Shown here in pieces: positions 14,968 through 23,324 of a DNA stretch of 64,000 nucleotides. The notes beneath the pieces are model-generated. The model had not been told where the DNA came from. It made no database searches and worked only from the letters and a program-made list of their open reading frames with translations. Within the stretch, counting starts at the first letter, position 1; the number at the start of each line of letters is the position of its first letter. Location of the stretch: contig CACODT010000002.1 of assembly GCA_902626065.1 (NCBI GenBank), positions 1 through 64,000 on the forward strand. Direction: 5' to 3'. This DNA is from an uncultured Candidatus Actinomarina sp. GTDB lineage: Bacteria > Actinomycetota > Acidimicrobiia > Actinomarinales > Actinomarinaceae. A program made the translations under genes and the position numbers.

Positions 14968-17523
14968 TTACTCATCCTCATCAGCACGACCGTCATTATT
15001 GTTATCTGTGCTGGAGTTGGGATCTAGTGGTAATGCGTCATCGACATCAAGCACCCCATCATTATCATCATCAGTGTCAGTCAAATTATCAGTACCATCA
15101 CCATCTGAGTCCATGGCTGTTAATTTCCACCTTCTATGTTGCTCGTCTTCAAACATAACAATTCCAGTATCAGGAGCTACCCAAAAAATTAATTTACCAT
15201 GATCAAATCTAGCCATTTCTATATTTCCGTTAAAAAAATGCGATTTTGAATGAGATGTGATTATTTTATACGCGTCAAATGTTCCATAGGGAGTTACAAC
15301 AAGTTCTTTGTCTACAACATTGGTGAAATTCCAATTTGTTTTATCGACAGCTCCTGAAAAAATATCTTCACGTCGAGACGTACAATCGGTTTCGATATAG
15401 TCACCAATTTTCATATATTTATTTATTTGAAGACAAGGTGTTGGATAATTAATGTGATTTCCCTGTGTATTAGTCGCAAATTCATAAATAGGCATTGCTC
15501 TTTTTAAGTACAGATTTCCCTGATTAAAATAAAATTGATATCCTACTCTTGCGTTGTATCCAGTTTTTTCTTCCCATGCGAAAGGATTGACATAAATGAT
15601 GTCACAGTTTTGAACACTACACCAAGTTAATGTGCTGTATGTAGTTGAATTTTCAGTTTCATTATCAGCTACTGTGGAATACATAGTTAACGAGTCAGGT
15701 GTCGTCAACCCTGGCAAGTTTTCGGTATAACTATACGAAGCACTGGCCCCATTAAATTGAGGAAGAAGTGACATGGTACTTACATAATCCGATCCAACAG
15801 TCACTCCATAGTTTGTATTAGGAATTATTCTTTCATAATAAATTAAGTTTTCTTGTAAAAATCTTGAAGAATCAGCCTGACTTGTTCCAGCAGGTATTGT
15901 GCCCCAGGTTCCATCAATCCACTTATCAAGATCGGTAGCACTTGGATCAAATAAACCCTGAGCTTCTCTTGCATCTCTTTCTGCTTGTGTTGGACATAAT
16001 TTATCTGGGTTTGAATAAAGAAAACAAGAGGTACCATTATAAGACAGCACAGTTCCAATATTGTTTACTGAGTCATAATAACCATAGTTATATGTACCTG
16101 CTTCAAATGTTGCAGCTTCTGATGATTGATTGACTGCATGATTTAATCCAAGTGAATGTCCTAATTCATGACCAAAAGCACTAAAAGATCGTATGACACC
16201 TGTTGATGTCATATGATTTTTAGCATAAGGTATTCCATTAATTATCCCCAAATATGCCGATGAAGATTGACCCCAGGTCTGAATTAAATGAGGTACTTGG
16301 ATCCCATTTCTAACTCTATCTTTGTTAATTTGTTCATTTCCAACGAAAATATTTATTGCATCCTCGGTATCTGAAGTTAAGTAGCCACTCTCTGTAGAGG
16401 TTAAGCTTGTCCACTCCAATGGAGGCAAGAGATTTATTCTCAAATCAACATCACTAATTGAAAATCTTCGATTTTGCCATAATTCAGTCTCATCTCTTGT
16501 TGCATCAAGAAGTGTTGGTGTTCTTATTCCACAAATAGGTGAACCATTTTCAAGAATAAGATTTACACAATTAGGCAGGGTTACATCGTCGTACCAAGAA
16601 CGGATATTTATAGTTGTATATTCAGTGACGTCGTTAATGCTTACGTTCAAAGATTTTGAAGTTGAACCTACACTATCAGAAACGTCAACTGTAGCTGTGT
16701 AACTTGTTTTTTGTTCATAATCAGCATTTGAATTTAGGGTAATTACGCCGCTTCCATTAATACTCATTAAATGTGCATCGGTACCAGAGAGAGTATAAGT
16801 CAACCCCCCTGTGCCAGTAGCATTTACAGTAACAATAGATTTTTGATTTTCATCTATAGAAATAGTTGAATTTAAATTTAATATAACGAGACTTGTTGAT
16901 ACACCCTGTGAGCTTGATGATGTAGGATTTGGGTCAGTATGGTATGTATAACCTGAAGCTATCGCATCGCTTTCATTTTTACAAGACATAACAGTATTGC
17001 CATCTCCAGATAATGTATAGAGCGTATATGGTTCAAATGTTTCATCATTACAAACTGGTGGTGAAATAGTAGTTGTTGTAACAGGGGTAGGTTCACTAGA
17101 AACTTCAATCATTTCATTCATAAAAAAAGTACATTCTTTGTATGCAAGATATCCTGAACAATCAATCATCTCAGCTTCTACAGTTTTTGTACAGCTGTTA
17201 AAAGAAGTCATGGCTTTGTGTGTGGATGGACCAATTATTCCATCGACCCTTATTCCAACATATCTCTGAAAATTTTTGATTGATAGCTTAAGACTTATTG
17301 TCATGTATGGTTTCATTTTTCCGCTTAGAAAACCTTCTTTATCGAGAAAATCATTTAAATTAGCAATTTCAAGAAAATCTGTATTGTTGTAATTGTTAGG
17401 TACACAGTTTTGAACATTGTCATTAGAAAATCGTTCGCTTGCTACAACTGAAAAAGAAAATGTAAGTGTTAGTAAAAAAATAGAAATAACAAAGATAAAT
17501 AAAAAATATTTTCTCCAACCCAT
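14968..17523 (-). CDS. Secreted zinc metalloprotease with peptidoglycan-binding, cadherin-like and Ca-binding repeats
   Basis: The protein has 851 residues. It has a signal peptide (about 1-30), a PG_binding_1-like domain (about 45-105, with GIRVDGIIGPSTHKAM), a short Thr linker, a cadherin-like beta domain (about 225-305), then a metzincin-type site FGHELGHSLGLNH (H452, H456, H462) and a long C-terminal domain. It ends in Asp-rich type 3 repeats (DSDGDGTDN, DTDDDNDGVLD) that normally bind calcium. The layout suggests a wall-associated endopeptidase; the substrate is unknown. The downstream neighbour is another HExxH lipoprotein. The last about 40 residues are strongly acidic, as in secreted marine proteins. 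Confidence 0.85.
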   Translation of the reverse strand: MGWRKYFLFIFVISIFLLTLTFSFSVVASERFSNDNVQNCVPNNYNNTDFLEIANLNDFLDKEGFLSGKMKPYMTISLKLSIKNFQRYVGIRVDGIIGPSTHKAMTSFNSCTKTVEAEMIDCSGYLAYKECTFFMNEMIEVSSEPTPVTTTTISPPVCNDETFEPYTLYTLSGDGNTVMSCKNESDAIASGYTYHTDPNPTSSSSQGVSTSLVILNLNSTISIDENQKSIVTVNATGTGGLTYTLSGTDAHLMSINGSGVITLNSNADYEQKTSYTATVDVSDSVGSTSKSLNVSINDVTEYTTINIRSWYDDVTLPNCVNLILENGSPICGIRTPTLLDATRDETELWQNRRFSISDVDLRINLLPPLEWTSLTSTESGYLTSDTEDAINIFVGNEQINKDRVRNGIQVPHLIQTWGQSSSAYLGIINGIPYAKNHMTSTGVIRSFSAFGHELGHSLGLNHAVNQSSEAATFEAGTYNYGYYDSVNNIGTVLSYNGTSCFLYSNPDKLCPTQAERDAREAQGLFDPSATDLDKWIDGTWGTIPAGTSQADSSRFLQENLIYYERIIPNTNYGVTVGSDYVSTMSLLPQFNGASASYSYTENLPGLTTPDSLTMYSTVADNETENSTTYSTLTWCSVQNCDIIYVNPFAWEEKTGYNARVGYQFYFNQGNLYLKRAMPIYEFATNTQGNHINYPTPCLQINKYMKIGDYIETDCTSRREDIFSGAVDKTNWNFTNVVDKELVVTPYGTFDAYKIITSHSKSHFFNGNIEMARFDHGKLIFWVAPDTGIVMFEDEQHRRWKLTAMDSDGDGTDNLTDTDDDNDGVLDVDDALPLDPNSSTDNNNDGRADEDE

Positions 17524-17565
17524 AGATGGAAATTTTAAGTTAGAAGATGTTCTAATTCAAATAAT

Positions 17566-18012
17566 TTATGTTAGTTTTTGTTTAACGATTTTACTAACAA
17601 CCGAACCATCTATGCCATCACCTTTTGCCATAACCGCACCAATTACTCTACCCATTTGTGTAATATCTACATCATCTAATTCAGTCAGGACATCATCAAC
17701 AATTTTTTCAACATCTTCTTCGCTAAGTTGCTCAGGTAGATATGTACTTAGGAAATCTATTTCAAATTGAATTTTGTTCGCCATTTCGATTCCTTTGTCC
17801 CCAAGTGATTGATACTCCTCGACAGCTTTTGCCATTTTCTTTACATATGATGAAATGACACCAAGAACAAGTTCATCATTAACCTCTTCACCTTTTTCAG
17901 ATTTCTTTTTTGCTATCTCAGTTTGAATTTGTCTGATCGCATCAAGTTTTGGTTTATCTTTTGCCTTCATTGCCTCTTTCAAAGCTACACTTAAGTCATC
18001 CGCTAAAGCCAT
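17566..18012 (-). CDS. YqeY/GatB-like domain protein
   Basis: The protein has 148 residues and matches the GatB/YqeY family over its whole length: an N-terminal helical half (LKEAMKAKDKPKLDAIRQIQTEI) and a C-terminal half with LPEQLSEEDVEKIV and MGRVIGAVMAKGDGIDGSVVSKIVKQKL. The family resembles the tRNA-binding tail of GatB and occurs widely as a stand-alone protein whose biochemical role is not firmly established. It follows the GDPD gene after a 19-base gap, probably in one transcript. Confidence 0.9.
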   Translation of the reverse strand: MALADDLSVALKEAMKAKDKPKLDAIRQIQTEIAKKKSEKGEEVNDELVLGVISSYVKKMAKAVEEYQSLGDKGIEMANKIQFEIDFLSTYLPEQLSEEDVEKIVDDVLTELDDVDITQMGRVIGAVMAKGDGIDGSVVSKIVKQKLT

Positions 18013-18031
18013 AATCTCTCTTTCTATCTAC

Positions 18032-18670
18032 CTAAAGTTTATCACCAATATCTGTGACAACACCATATACATTCATATTTAAAATATTCATAATCTCATT
18101 CCTCTCATTCACAGTCCAAACAACACATCTGTCTTTTGGTAATTCAAAATTTCTTGAATAAAATATTTCTTTTTTAACCATAAACATTAACTTTGCATCT
18201 AAATTTGATATTGCTTTACTTTCAAAAAGCTGATTTTCCTTATCAATTAGAATGCCGTATCGTGATTGAAAGTTCTTTCTATTGTTTAATATTGTCTCCC
18301 AGTTGAAGGATGAAATGATGTCCGAAGGATTAGCTAATTCAATAATTTTTTTTACTAAAATCTTGCTGAGGTCTTTTTGTTCAGTATTTACTTTTAATTC
18401 AAAATTAACATCTCCATTTATATTTTCTCTTTTAGCTAAATGAATTTGAGAAATATCGTAATCTAGATACTTTGTGATTTCTGAAAGAGACAATTCTTCA
18501 ATTTTTTTTTTGTTTATGGTTGAATCATGGAATAAAATTAACTCTTCATCATTTGTAATTCTTACATCTGTTTCGACAAAATCGCATATTTCAAGGGCTT
18601 TATTTAAACTTTTAAATGTATTTTCGTTATAAATATTAGGGAGTCCTCTATGGCCAAAAATTTTTTTCAA
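18032..18670 (-). CDS. Glycerophosphodiester phosphodiesterase family protein
   Basis: Enzymes of this family hydrolyse glycerophosphodiesters to glycerol 3-phosphate and an alcohol. The 212-residue protein has the GDPD pattern: GHRGLPNIYNENT (catalytic His and Glu), FVETDVR (metal-binding Glu/Asp), LFHD, and an ending with VWTVN and GVVTDIGD. No signal peptide is visible, so it is probably cytoplasmic. The start is TTG at 18670, with GGAAG a few bases upstream. Its promoter region is shared with the divergent whiB gene and includes a perfect CRP-type palindrome (18716-18733), which could be centred about 41 bases upstream of its transcription start. Confidence 0.88.
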   Translation of the reverse strand: MKKIFGHRGLPNIYNENTFKSLNKALEICDFVETDVRITNDEELILFHDSTINKKKIEELSLSEITKYLDYDISQIHLAKRENINGDVNFELKVNTEQKDLSKILVKKIIELANPSDIISSFNWETILNNRKNFQSRYGILIDKENQLFESKAISNLDAKLMFMVKKEIFYSRNFELPKDRCVVWTVNERNEIMNILNMNVYGVVTDIGDKL

Positions 18671-18690
18671 ATTACTTCCTTATGTTTCCA

Positions 18691-18696
18691 ATTTTA
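18691..18696 (-). promoter_or_regulatory. Possible -10 element for the GDPD gene
   Basis: The minus strand reads TAAAAT here, one mismatch from TATAAT. A start site about 7 bases downstream (near 18684) would place the centre of the CRP-type palindrome at about -41, a class II activator position. No good -35 hexamer is present, as expected for an activator-dependent promoter. This is inference from spacing only. Confidence 0.35.
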
Positions 18697-18715
18697 GTAC
18701 AATTAATCCACTAGA

Positions 18716-18733
18716 TTGTGAAACTTTTCACAA
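18716..18733. promoter_or_regulatory. Perfect CRP-type operator between whiB and the GDPD gene
   Basis: The sequence TTGTGAAACTTTTCACAA is an 8-2-8 perfect palindrome that contains the CRP core TGTGA-N6-TCACA without mismatch. It lies 13 bases before the whiB GTG and just before its AAGGA ribosome site, so a bound protein would block whiB transcription or elongation, while it could activate the divergent GDPD gene. Mycobacterial whiB1 is known to be controlled by a cAMP receptor protein, which supports the assignment. A hairpin role in the mRNA is the alternative. Confidence 0.7.
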
Positions 18734-18746
18734 AGTAAGGACGATT

Positions 18747-19031
18747 GTGCAAATTATAAATTTTGACTTAGAACAAGAACTCTGGATGCAGGAAGGATCA
18801 TGTGTCTATTCAGATACTGAGCTATTTTTTCCAGTAGGTTCTTCTATGAAAGCATTAAAACAAGCAGCTGAAGCAAAAGCAATATGTAATGAATGTGATG
18901 TTAAGCTTGATTGCTTGGAGTATGCTATTCGCACAAATCAAGATTCTGGAGTTTGGGGTGGAACTACAGAAGATGAAAGAAAATCAATTAGAAGAGAGTA
19001 CAGAAAATCAGGTACTCTTGTTAACTTTTAA
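18747..19031 (+). CDS. whiB1: WhiB-family iron-sulfur regulator, WhiB1-like
   Basis: The 94-residue protein has the four cluster-binding Cys of WhiB proteins (Cys in EGSCVYS, then CNECDVKLDC), followed by the G-rich turn GVWGGTTEDER and a basic tail RREYRKS that contacts DNA or sigma factor. The segment DTELFFPVGSS and the context are closest to WhiB1, an NO-sensitive [4Fe-4S] protein that binds the primary sigma factor in mycobacteria. The start is GTG 18747, chosen because AAGGA lies 5 bases upstream. Expression is probably controlled through the CRP-type palindrome directly before it. Its stop overlaps the stop of the convergent gene in a shared TTAA. Confidence 0.92.
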   Translation: MQIINFDLEQELWMQEGSCVYSDTELFFPVGSSMKALKQAAEAKAICNECDVKLDCLEYAIRTNQDSGVWGGTTEDERKSIRREYRKSGTLVNF

Positions 19032-19252
19032 ACTAGGCCCGCTTCCCTTTTATCTGTTTCATCAACGAATTCAATGGAATGTATCTGCTGAGCGTTTATT
19101 CCAATCTCACCATCTTCATCTTTAATCCAATACATTCCTCCACTTTGAATTAACTCTTCAATCTCTTTTGTGAATTTTTTCTTATCATCAACTTCTGTTT
19201 GAAATTCTTTCATCGAACCAAGAAGTGAGATTTTTACTTTTTGTTTTGCCAC
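19028..19252 (-). CDS. Small DUF3107-like protein
   Basis: The 74-residue acidic protein has no membrane segment. Its pattern is a beta strand (KVKISLLGSM), a charged helix (KKFTKEIEELIQSGG) and short strands ending with INAQQIHSIEFVD. This resembles the small actinobacterial DUF3107 family in length and layout, but I judge this by eye and am not certain. The function of that family is unknown. It lies 9 bases downstream of nothing but the prs gene's upstream neighbour order: prs starts further right and ends at 19262, so this gene follows prs on the same strand. Confidence 0.65.
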   Translation of the reverse strand: MAKQKVKISLLGSMKEFQTEVDDKKKFTKEIEELIQSGGMYWIKDEDGEIGINAQQIHSIEFVDETDKREAGLV

Positions 19253-19261
19253 ATTATCTCC

Positions 19262-20239
19262 TTATAAAACGTTTTCACCCATGAAAATTGCAGAGACAGA
19301 ATCATCCGCAAAAATAGATGTTAGTGCAGTTGCAATAATAGATGAAACGGAAAGGGTTTTTACATTTCCAATCTTATCAATATTTCCATTTTGAAGAAGT
19401 GTATCAGTCACTACGATTTCTTCAATTGGTGTATCTTTTAATTTATCGACACTTGATTCTGAAAATATTCCGTGTGTTGCAGCAACACTGACTGATTTAG
19501 CACCTCTTTCAATCAACGCTCTTGAGGCAGCTGCAATCGTACCACCTGTATCTATGATGTCATCAAATAAAATTGCATGTCTATTCTCAACTTCTCCTAT
19601 AACTGTGAATGCTTTTACCTCATTATGAAGTTTTGGATCTCTTTTTTTATGAACAAATCCAACATAAGCCTCCATATTTTTTGCAAATGTTGTCGCTCTT
19701 CTAACTCCACCAGCATCCGGTGAAATAATTGTGATAGGTTCATCATATTTTTCTTTAAAATAATTTACAAACAAAGGCATAGCAGTAAGGTGATCGAATG
19801 GTTTATCAGTAAAGCCTTGGATTTGTTGAGTGTGTAAATCTATCGAAACAATTCGATCTGCACCTGCTGAAATGAAAAGATCAGCAATCATTCGAGCTGA
19901 AATCGGTTCCCTAGGAAGAGCTTTTTTATCTTGACGTGAATAAGGATAAAAGGGTAAAACCGCCGTAATTCTTTTAGCTGAAGCTCTCTTTAAAGTATCT
20001 ACCAAAAGTAATTGTTCCATGATTGTGAAGTTAACATCACCAGAATGACTCTGCATTACAAAGCAGTCTGCTCCTCGGACACTGTCTTGTACCCTTATAT
20101 ATATCTCTCCGTTTGCAAATTGAGTCTTTTCTACTTCAGATAAGTCTGTACCCAGCTCGAGAGCAACTTTACCTGCTAGTTCTTGATTTGAAGAACCCGA
20201 AAACAAAAGCATTTTCTTTTTTCCAACTTGCTCAATCAT
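19262..20239 (-). CDS. prs: Ribose-phosphate pyrophosphokinase
   Basis: PRPP synthetase makes 5-phosphoribosyl diphosphate from ribose 5-phosphate and ATP for purine, pyrimidine, His, Trp and NAD synthesis. The 325-residue protein carries LFSGSSNQELA, the ATP-binding region around SVRGADCFVMQSH, PFYPYSRQDKK, and the PRPP motif AILFDDIIDTGGTIAAA. The start ATG overlaps the glmU stop by ATGA, which implies coupled translation. The glmU-prs order is the usual one in actinobacteria. Confidence 0.97.
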   Translation of the reverse strand: MIEQVGKKKMLLFSGSSNQELAGKVALELGTDLSEVEKTQFANGEIYIRVQDSVRGADCFVMQSHSGDVNFTIMEQLLLVDTLKRASAKRITAVLPFYPYSRQDKKALPREPISARMIADLFISAGADRIVSIDLHTQQIQGFTDKPFDHLTAMPLFVNYFKEKYDEPITIISPDAGGVRRATTFAKNMEAYVGFVHKKRDPKLHNEVKAFTVIGEVENRHAILFDDIIDTGGTIAAASRALIERGAKSVSVAATHGIFSESSVDKLKDTPIEEIVVTDTLLQNGNIDKIGNVKTLSVSSIIATALTSIFADDSVSAIFMGENVL

Positions 20240-21609
20240 TTCTTTTCCTTTTTGTTTTTTCTGTCCATGTACCCTTCAATATTTTTTTGATCATTTCTCT
20301 CAATACCTAGTGCTCCTGGGGGTACATCTTTTGTTATTACTGATCCTGCTCCAACCATTGCTCCTTCACCTATAGTCACTGGAGCTACAAGCATTGTATC
20401 TGAACCTACAAATGCATTTTTCTTTATCTCAGTTTTATGTTTTTCTTTTCCATCGTAATTTACTGTAATCGCCCCTGCTGAGAAATTAACATCTTCTTCT
20501 AATTCTGCATCACCAACATAAGCTAGATGGGGAACTTTACTACCTTTTCCAATTTTTGAATTTTTGGTTTCTGCAAATGCTCCCACTTTTACATTTTCAT
20601 CTAAGTTAGAACCTTTTCTTAAATGAGCATAAGGCCCAATCATTCCATTACTTTTTATCACGGCTTCATCAATAACTGAAAACTGTATAACTGAGCCCTC
20701 ACCTATTTTTGAATCATTAATTATGGAATTAGGTCCAATCACACAGTCTTTATCAATAATTGTTTTTCCAGTTAGATGACAATTTGCAAGAATTTTTGCA
20801 CCGGCTTCGATGTGAACTGATTTATCTATATACGTTGAGCTTGGATCCTGAAAATAAACTCCATTTTCCATATGAGATTCAATTAATTGTTTACGAAGAG
20901 TGTTCTCAACATCATTAAGCTGACTCATTGAATTTACGCCTTGTATTGAATCTTCATTTACTTGTACTATAACCCTTCCGAGTTTGTTTTGAAAAGCTAT
21001 ATTTATTAAATCTGTTAGATAAAATTCTTTTTGAATATTTGTAGTTTCTAAGCTTCCAATATTCTTTTCCAAGAATGTTTTTTCTATACAATATATTCCG
21101 GAATTAATTTCATTAATTTGTTTCTCACTTTCACTTGCATCAGTTTCCTCGACTATTTTTTCAAACTCATCGTTATTTTTTACGATTCTTCCGTATCCAT
21201 ATGGGTTGTCAACAAAAGCAGTGATTATTCCAATTGCAGCTTTTTCTTGAACTACATCATCTATTAATTTCTGTAAATCTTCTTTTTTAATTAGTGGTAC
21301 ATCTCCGGGAATTACAACAAGATATTCATTTTCATCATTTTTGTATTCACTGCTTTCAAGCAAAATAGATATTGCATGGCCAGTGCCTAATTGCTCTTCT
21401 TGTAATATAGGAATGAAAGACTCAAATAAATTGACTGTTACCGTTTTATACTGATGGCCAACAACTACATATTTATTTTTTAAGTCACTAATCGCTTCTT
21501 GAGCATAATTAATCATGGGGCTTCCAAGTACATTGTGAAGGACTTTTGGAAGTGGAGACTTCATTCTAGTCCCTTGACCTGCTGCTAAGATTACACCTGA
21601 AATATTCAT
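20236..21609 (-). CDS. glmU: Bifunctional UDP-N-acetylglucosamine pyrophosphorylase / glucosamine-1-phosphate N-acetyltransferase
   Basis: GlmU acetylates glucosamine 1-phosphate and then transfers UMP to give UDP-GlcNAc, the precursor of peptidoglycan. The 457-residue protein has the uridyltransferase signature GVILAAGQGTRMKSPLPKVLH at the N-terminus, QEEQLGTGHA for substrate binding, and a left-handed beta-helix of hexapeptide repeats from about residue 250 (YVGDAELEEDVNFSAGAITVNYDG is the acetyltransferase active region). It is followed by prs and preceded by tRNA-Gln. Confidence 0.97.
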   Translation of the reverse strand: MNISGVILAAGQGTRMKSPLPKVLHNVLGSPMINYAQEAISDLKNKYVVVGHQYKTVTVNLFESFIPILQEEQLGTGHAISILLESSEYKNDENEYLVVIPGDVPLIKKEDLQKLIDDVVQEKAAIGIITAFVDNPYGYGRIVKNNDEFEKIVEETDASESEKQINEINSGIYCIEKTFLEKNIGSLETTNIQKEFYLTDLINIAFQNKLGRVIVQVNEDSIQGVNSMSQLNDVENTLRKQLIESHMENGVYFQDPSSTYIDKSVHIEAGAKILANCHLTGKTIIDKDCVIGPNSIINDSKIGEGSVIQFSVIDEAVIKSNGMIGPYAHLRKGSNLDENVKVGAFAETKNSKIGKGSKVPHLAYVGDAELEEDVNFSAGAITVNYDGKEKHKTEIKKNAFVGSDTMLVAPVTIGEGAMVGAGSVITKDVPPGALGIERNDQKNIEGYMDRKNKKEKK

Positions 21610-21617
21610 TTATTTTT

Positions 21618-21692
21618 TGGCTGGGGGAGAAGGACTCGAACCCTCAACGTTGGGACCAAAACCCAATGTGTTGCCAATTACACCATCCCCCA
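21618..21692 (-). tRNA. tRNA-Gln (anticodon TTG)
   Basis: On the minus strand a 7-base acceptor stem (TGGGGGA with TCCCCCA) closes a full cloverleaf. The anticodon stem TTGGG/CCCAA frames the loop TTTTGGT with anticodon TTG, which reads CAA. The T loop contains GGTTCGAGTCC. Discriminator G and an encoded CCA end complete 75 bases. It sits between ispE and glmU. Confidence 0.96.
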
Positions 21693-21709
21693 TAGTTTGT
21701 AAGTTAATT

Positions 21710-22534
21710 CTAATCTGAAATTGTTTCCAAACTAAAATCTAATTTTTTTACTAGTTTTACAAGTCTAAATTCGTTCTTATCTATTAGGTCGATTTTTTTA
21801 ACAAGATCTTTCTTAACCCCTAAACAAAATAAAGCGCTTCCGCTTCCAGACATAAAGAACATGTCTTGGGTAACTGATTCTAAATATTCTTTTTTTCTAA
21901 TCAGCTTTGGTTGAATCAATGATGAAGCTTTCCAAAAATCATTAAATATTTTTATATCTTTAAAGTTATAAACTGATCTCTCTACCTCTTCTAAATTATC
22001 AAATTCAGCAAATGATTCCTGAGTTGAAACAACTTCATTCGGTACTGCAAGAATCATATCCAATTCATAATCAATAGATTCAGGGTTAACTTTGTCACCA
22101 ATACCAGTGACTATTGATGGCCGACCATTGACAAAAAATGGAACGTCACTTCCTACTTTTAAAGCAACATCTCTAAATGTAGGTATTGAGATGTTATATT
22201 TTTTTGACAAAATAGATATTATTGCACCGGCATTTGAACTTCCACCACCCAACCCAGCTTCAGTAGGAATGTTTTTTTGAACATTAATTTCAAATTTTTG
22301 TGGAAAATTATTAAATTTCCTCAATAAATCTAACGAATGTGTAATTGTATTGTTTGTACCTATGCTTTCATCATCAAATTTGATAATGTCATGTTCACCA
22401 TCAATTTCATTAATCTCAACAAGATCGTATAAGTCAATTGGAATAATCAATGATTCAATCTTATGTAATCCACCATCGATTTCATTTAAAATTTTAAGAT
22501 TTAAATTTATTTTTGCGTAAGATTTTATTTTCAT
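21710..22534 (-). CDS. ispE: 4-diphosphocytidyl-2-C-methyl-D-erythritol kinase
   Basis: IspE phosphorylates CDP-methylerythritol in the non-mevalonate isoprenoid pathway. The 274-residue protein is a GHMP kinase: the start IKSYAKINLNLKIL, the ATP loop PTEAGLGGGSSNAGAI, and the C-terminal FMSGSGSALFCLG are family marks. The start ATG overlaps the rsmA stop (ATGA). The order tatD-rsmA-ispE is shared with mycobacteria. Confidence 0.95.
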   Translation of the reverse strand: MKIKSYAKINLNLKILNEIDGGLHKIESLIIPIDLYDLVEINEIDGEHDIIKFDDESIGTNNTITHSLDLLRKFNNFPQKFEINVQKNIPTEAGLGGGSSNAGAIISILSKKYNISIPTFRDVALKVGSDVPFFVNGRPSIVTGIGDKVNPESIDYELDMILAVPNEVVSTQESFAEFDNLEEVERSVYNFKDIKIFNDFWKASSLIQPKLIRKKEYLESVTQDMFFMSGSGSALFCLGVKKDLVKKIDLIDKNEFRLVKLVKKLDFSLETISD

Positions 22535-23322
22535 GTGATACTTTCAGCTATAGATAAATAATCATTAGGGGTGAGTTCTTGTGGTCTAGAGTTAAGGTCA
22601 AGCAGTAATTTCTCAGCTTTTTCTTCATCGATAAAATCTCTTAATGCTGTTTTTATTTTTTTTCTTTTCTGTTGAAAAGCAATCTTTGAAATTTCAAAAG
22701 CTTTAAATCTGATCTCCTCATCAACCAAAGTTTCTCTTTGGATTGTTAATACAGTTGATAAGATTTTTGGTTTTGGCTCAAAACAATTATTACTTACATT
22801 GAATTGTAATTTTGAATCAGTAAACAGTGAAAAAAGTACAGAGATAGAACCGTAATTTTTAGTATTTGGTTTAGCTACGATCCGTTCAGCAACTTCATCT
22901 TGTAGCATGATTACATATCTATGAATTTGAGGAACTTCTGTTATCAATTTAATTAATAGACGAGTTCCAATATTGTAAGGAAGATTGCCCACCATAATCC
23001 ACCATGGGCCAGTTAATTGACTGTAGTCAAAACTCATTGCATCTTCATTAATTATCTCTATGTTTGGTACATCTCCAAAACGTTCTCTAAGAAGATGTGT
23101 TAATTGTTTATCAACCTCCACAGCTTTTATTCTGTAATTATCTTTTAAGAGTTCATTGGTTAACGATCCAGTACCAGGTCCTATTTCTATAATTGGGTCA
23201 GCTAATTGTCCCTGAACAAGTTTTGTAATTTTTCTGGATATGTTTGTGTCAATCAAAAAATTTTGACCTAAAGTCTTTCTAGGTTTCATATTTAATTTAT
23301 TAATCCAAAAGATTTCGCTCAA
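22531..23322 (-). CDS. rsmA: 16S rRNA dimethyladenosine transferase (KsgA)
   Basis: RsmA dimethylates two adjacent adenosines in the 3' helix of 16S rRNA during 30S maturation. The 263-residue protein has GQNFLID at the N-terminus, the SAM loop IIEIGPGTGSLTNELL, acidic position AVEVDKQL, and the catalytic motif NLPYNIGT. The C-terminal helical domain is intact. It lies 2 bases after tatD and overlaps ispE, so all three are likely one operon. Confidence 0.96.
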   Translation of the reverse strand: MSEIFWINKLNMKPRKTLGQNFLIDTNISRKITKLVQGQLADPIIEIGPGTGSLTNELLKDNYRIKAVEVDKQLTHLLRERFGDVPNIEIINEDAMSFDYSQLTGPWWIMVGNLPYNIGTRLLIKLITEVPQIHRYVIMLQDEVAERIVAKPNTKNYGSISVLFSLFTDSKLQFNVSNNCFEPKPKILSTVLTIQRETLVDEEIRFKAFEISKIAFQQKRKKIKTALRDFIDEEKAEKLLLDLNSRPQELTPNDYLSIAESIT

Positions 23323-23324
23323 AA

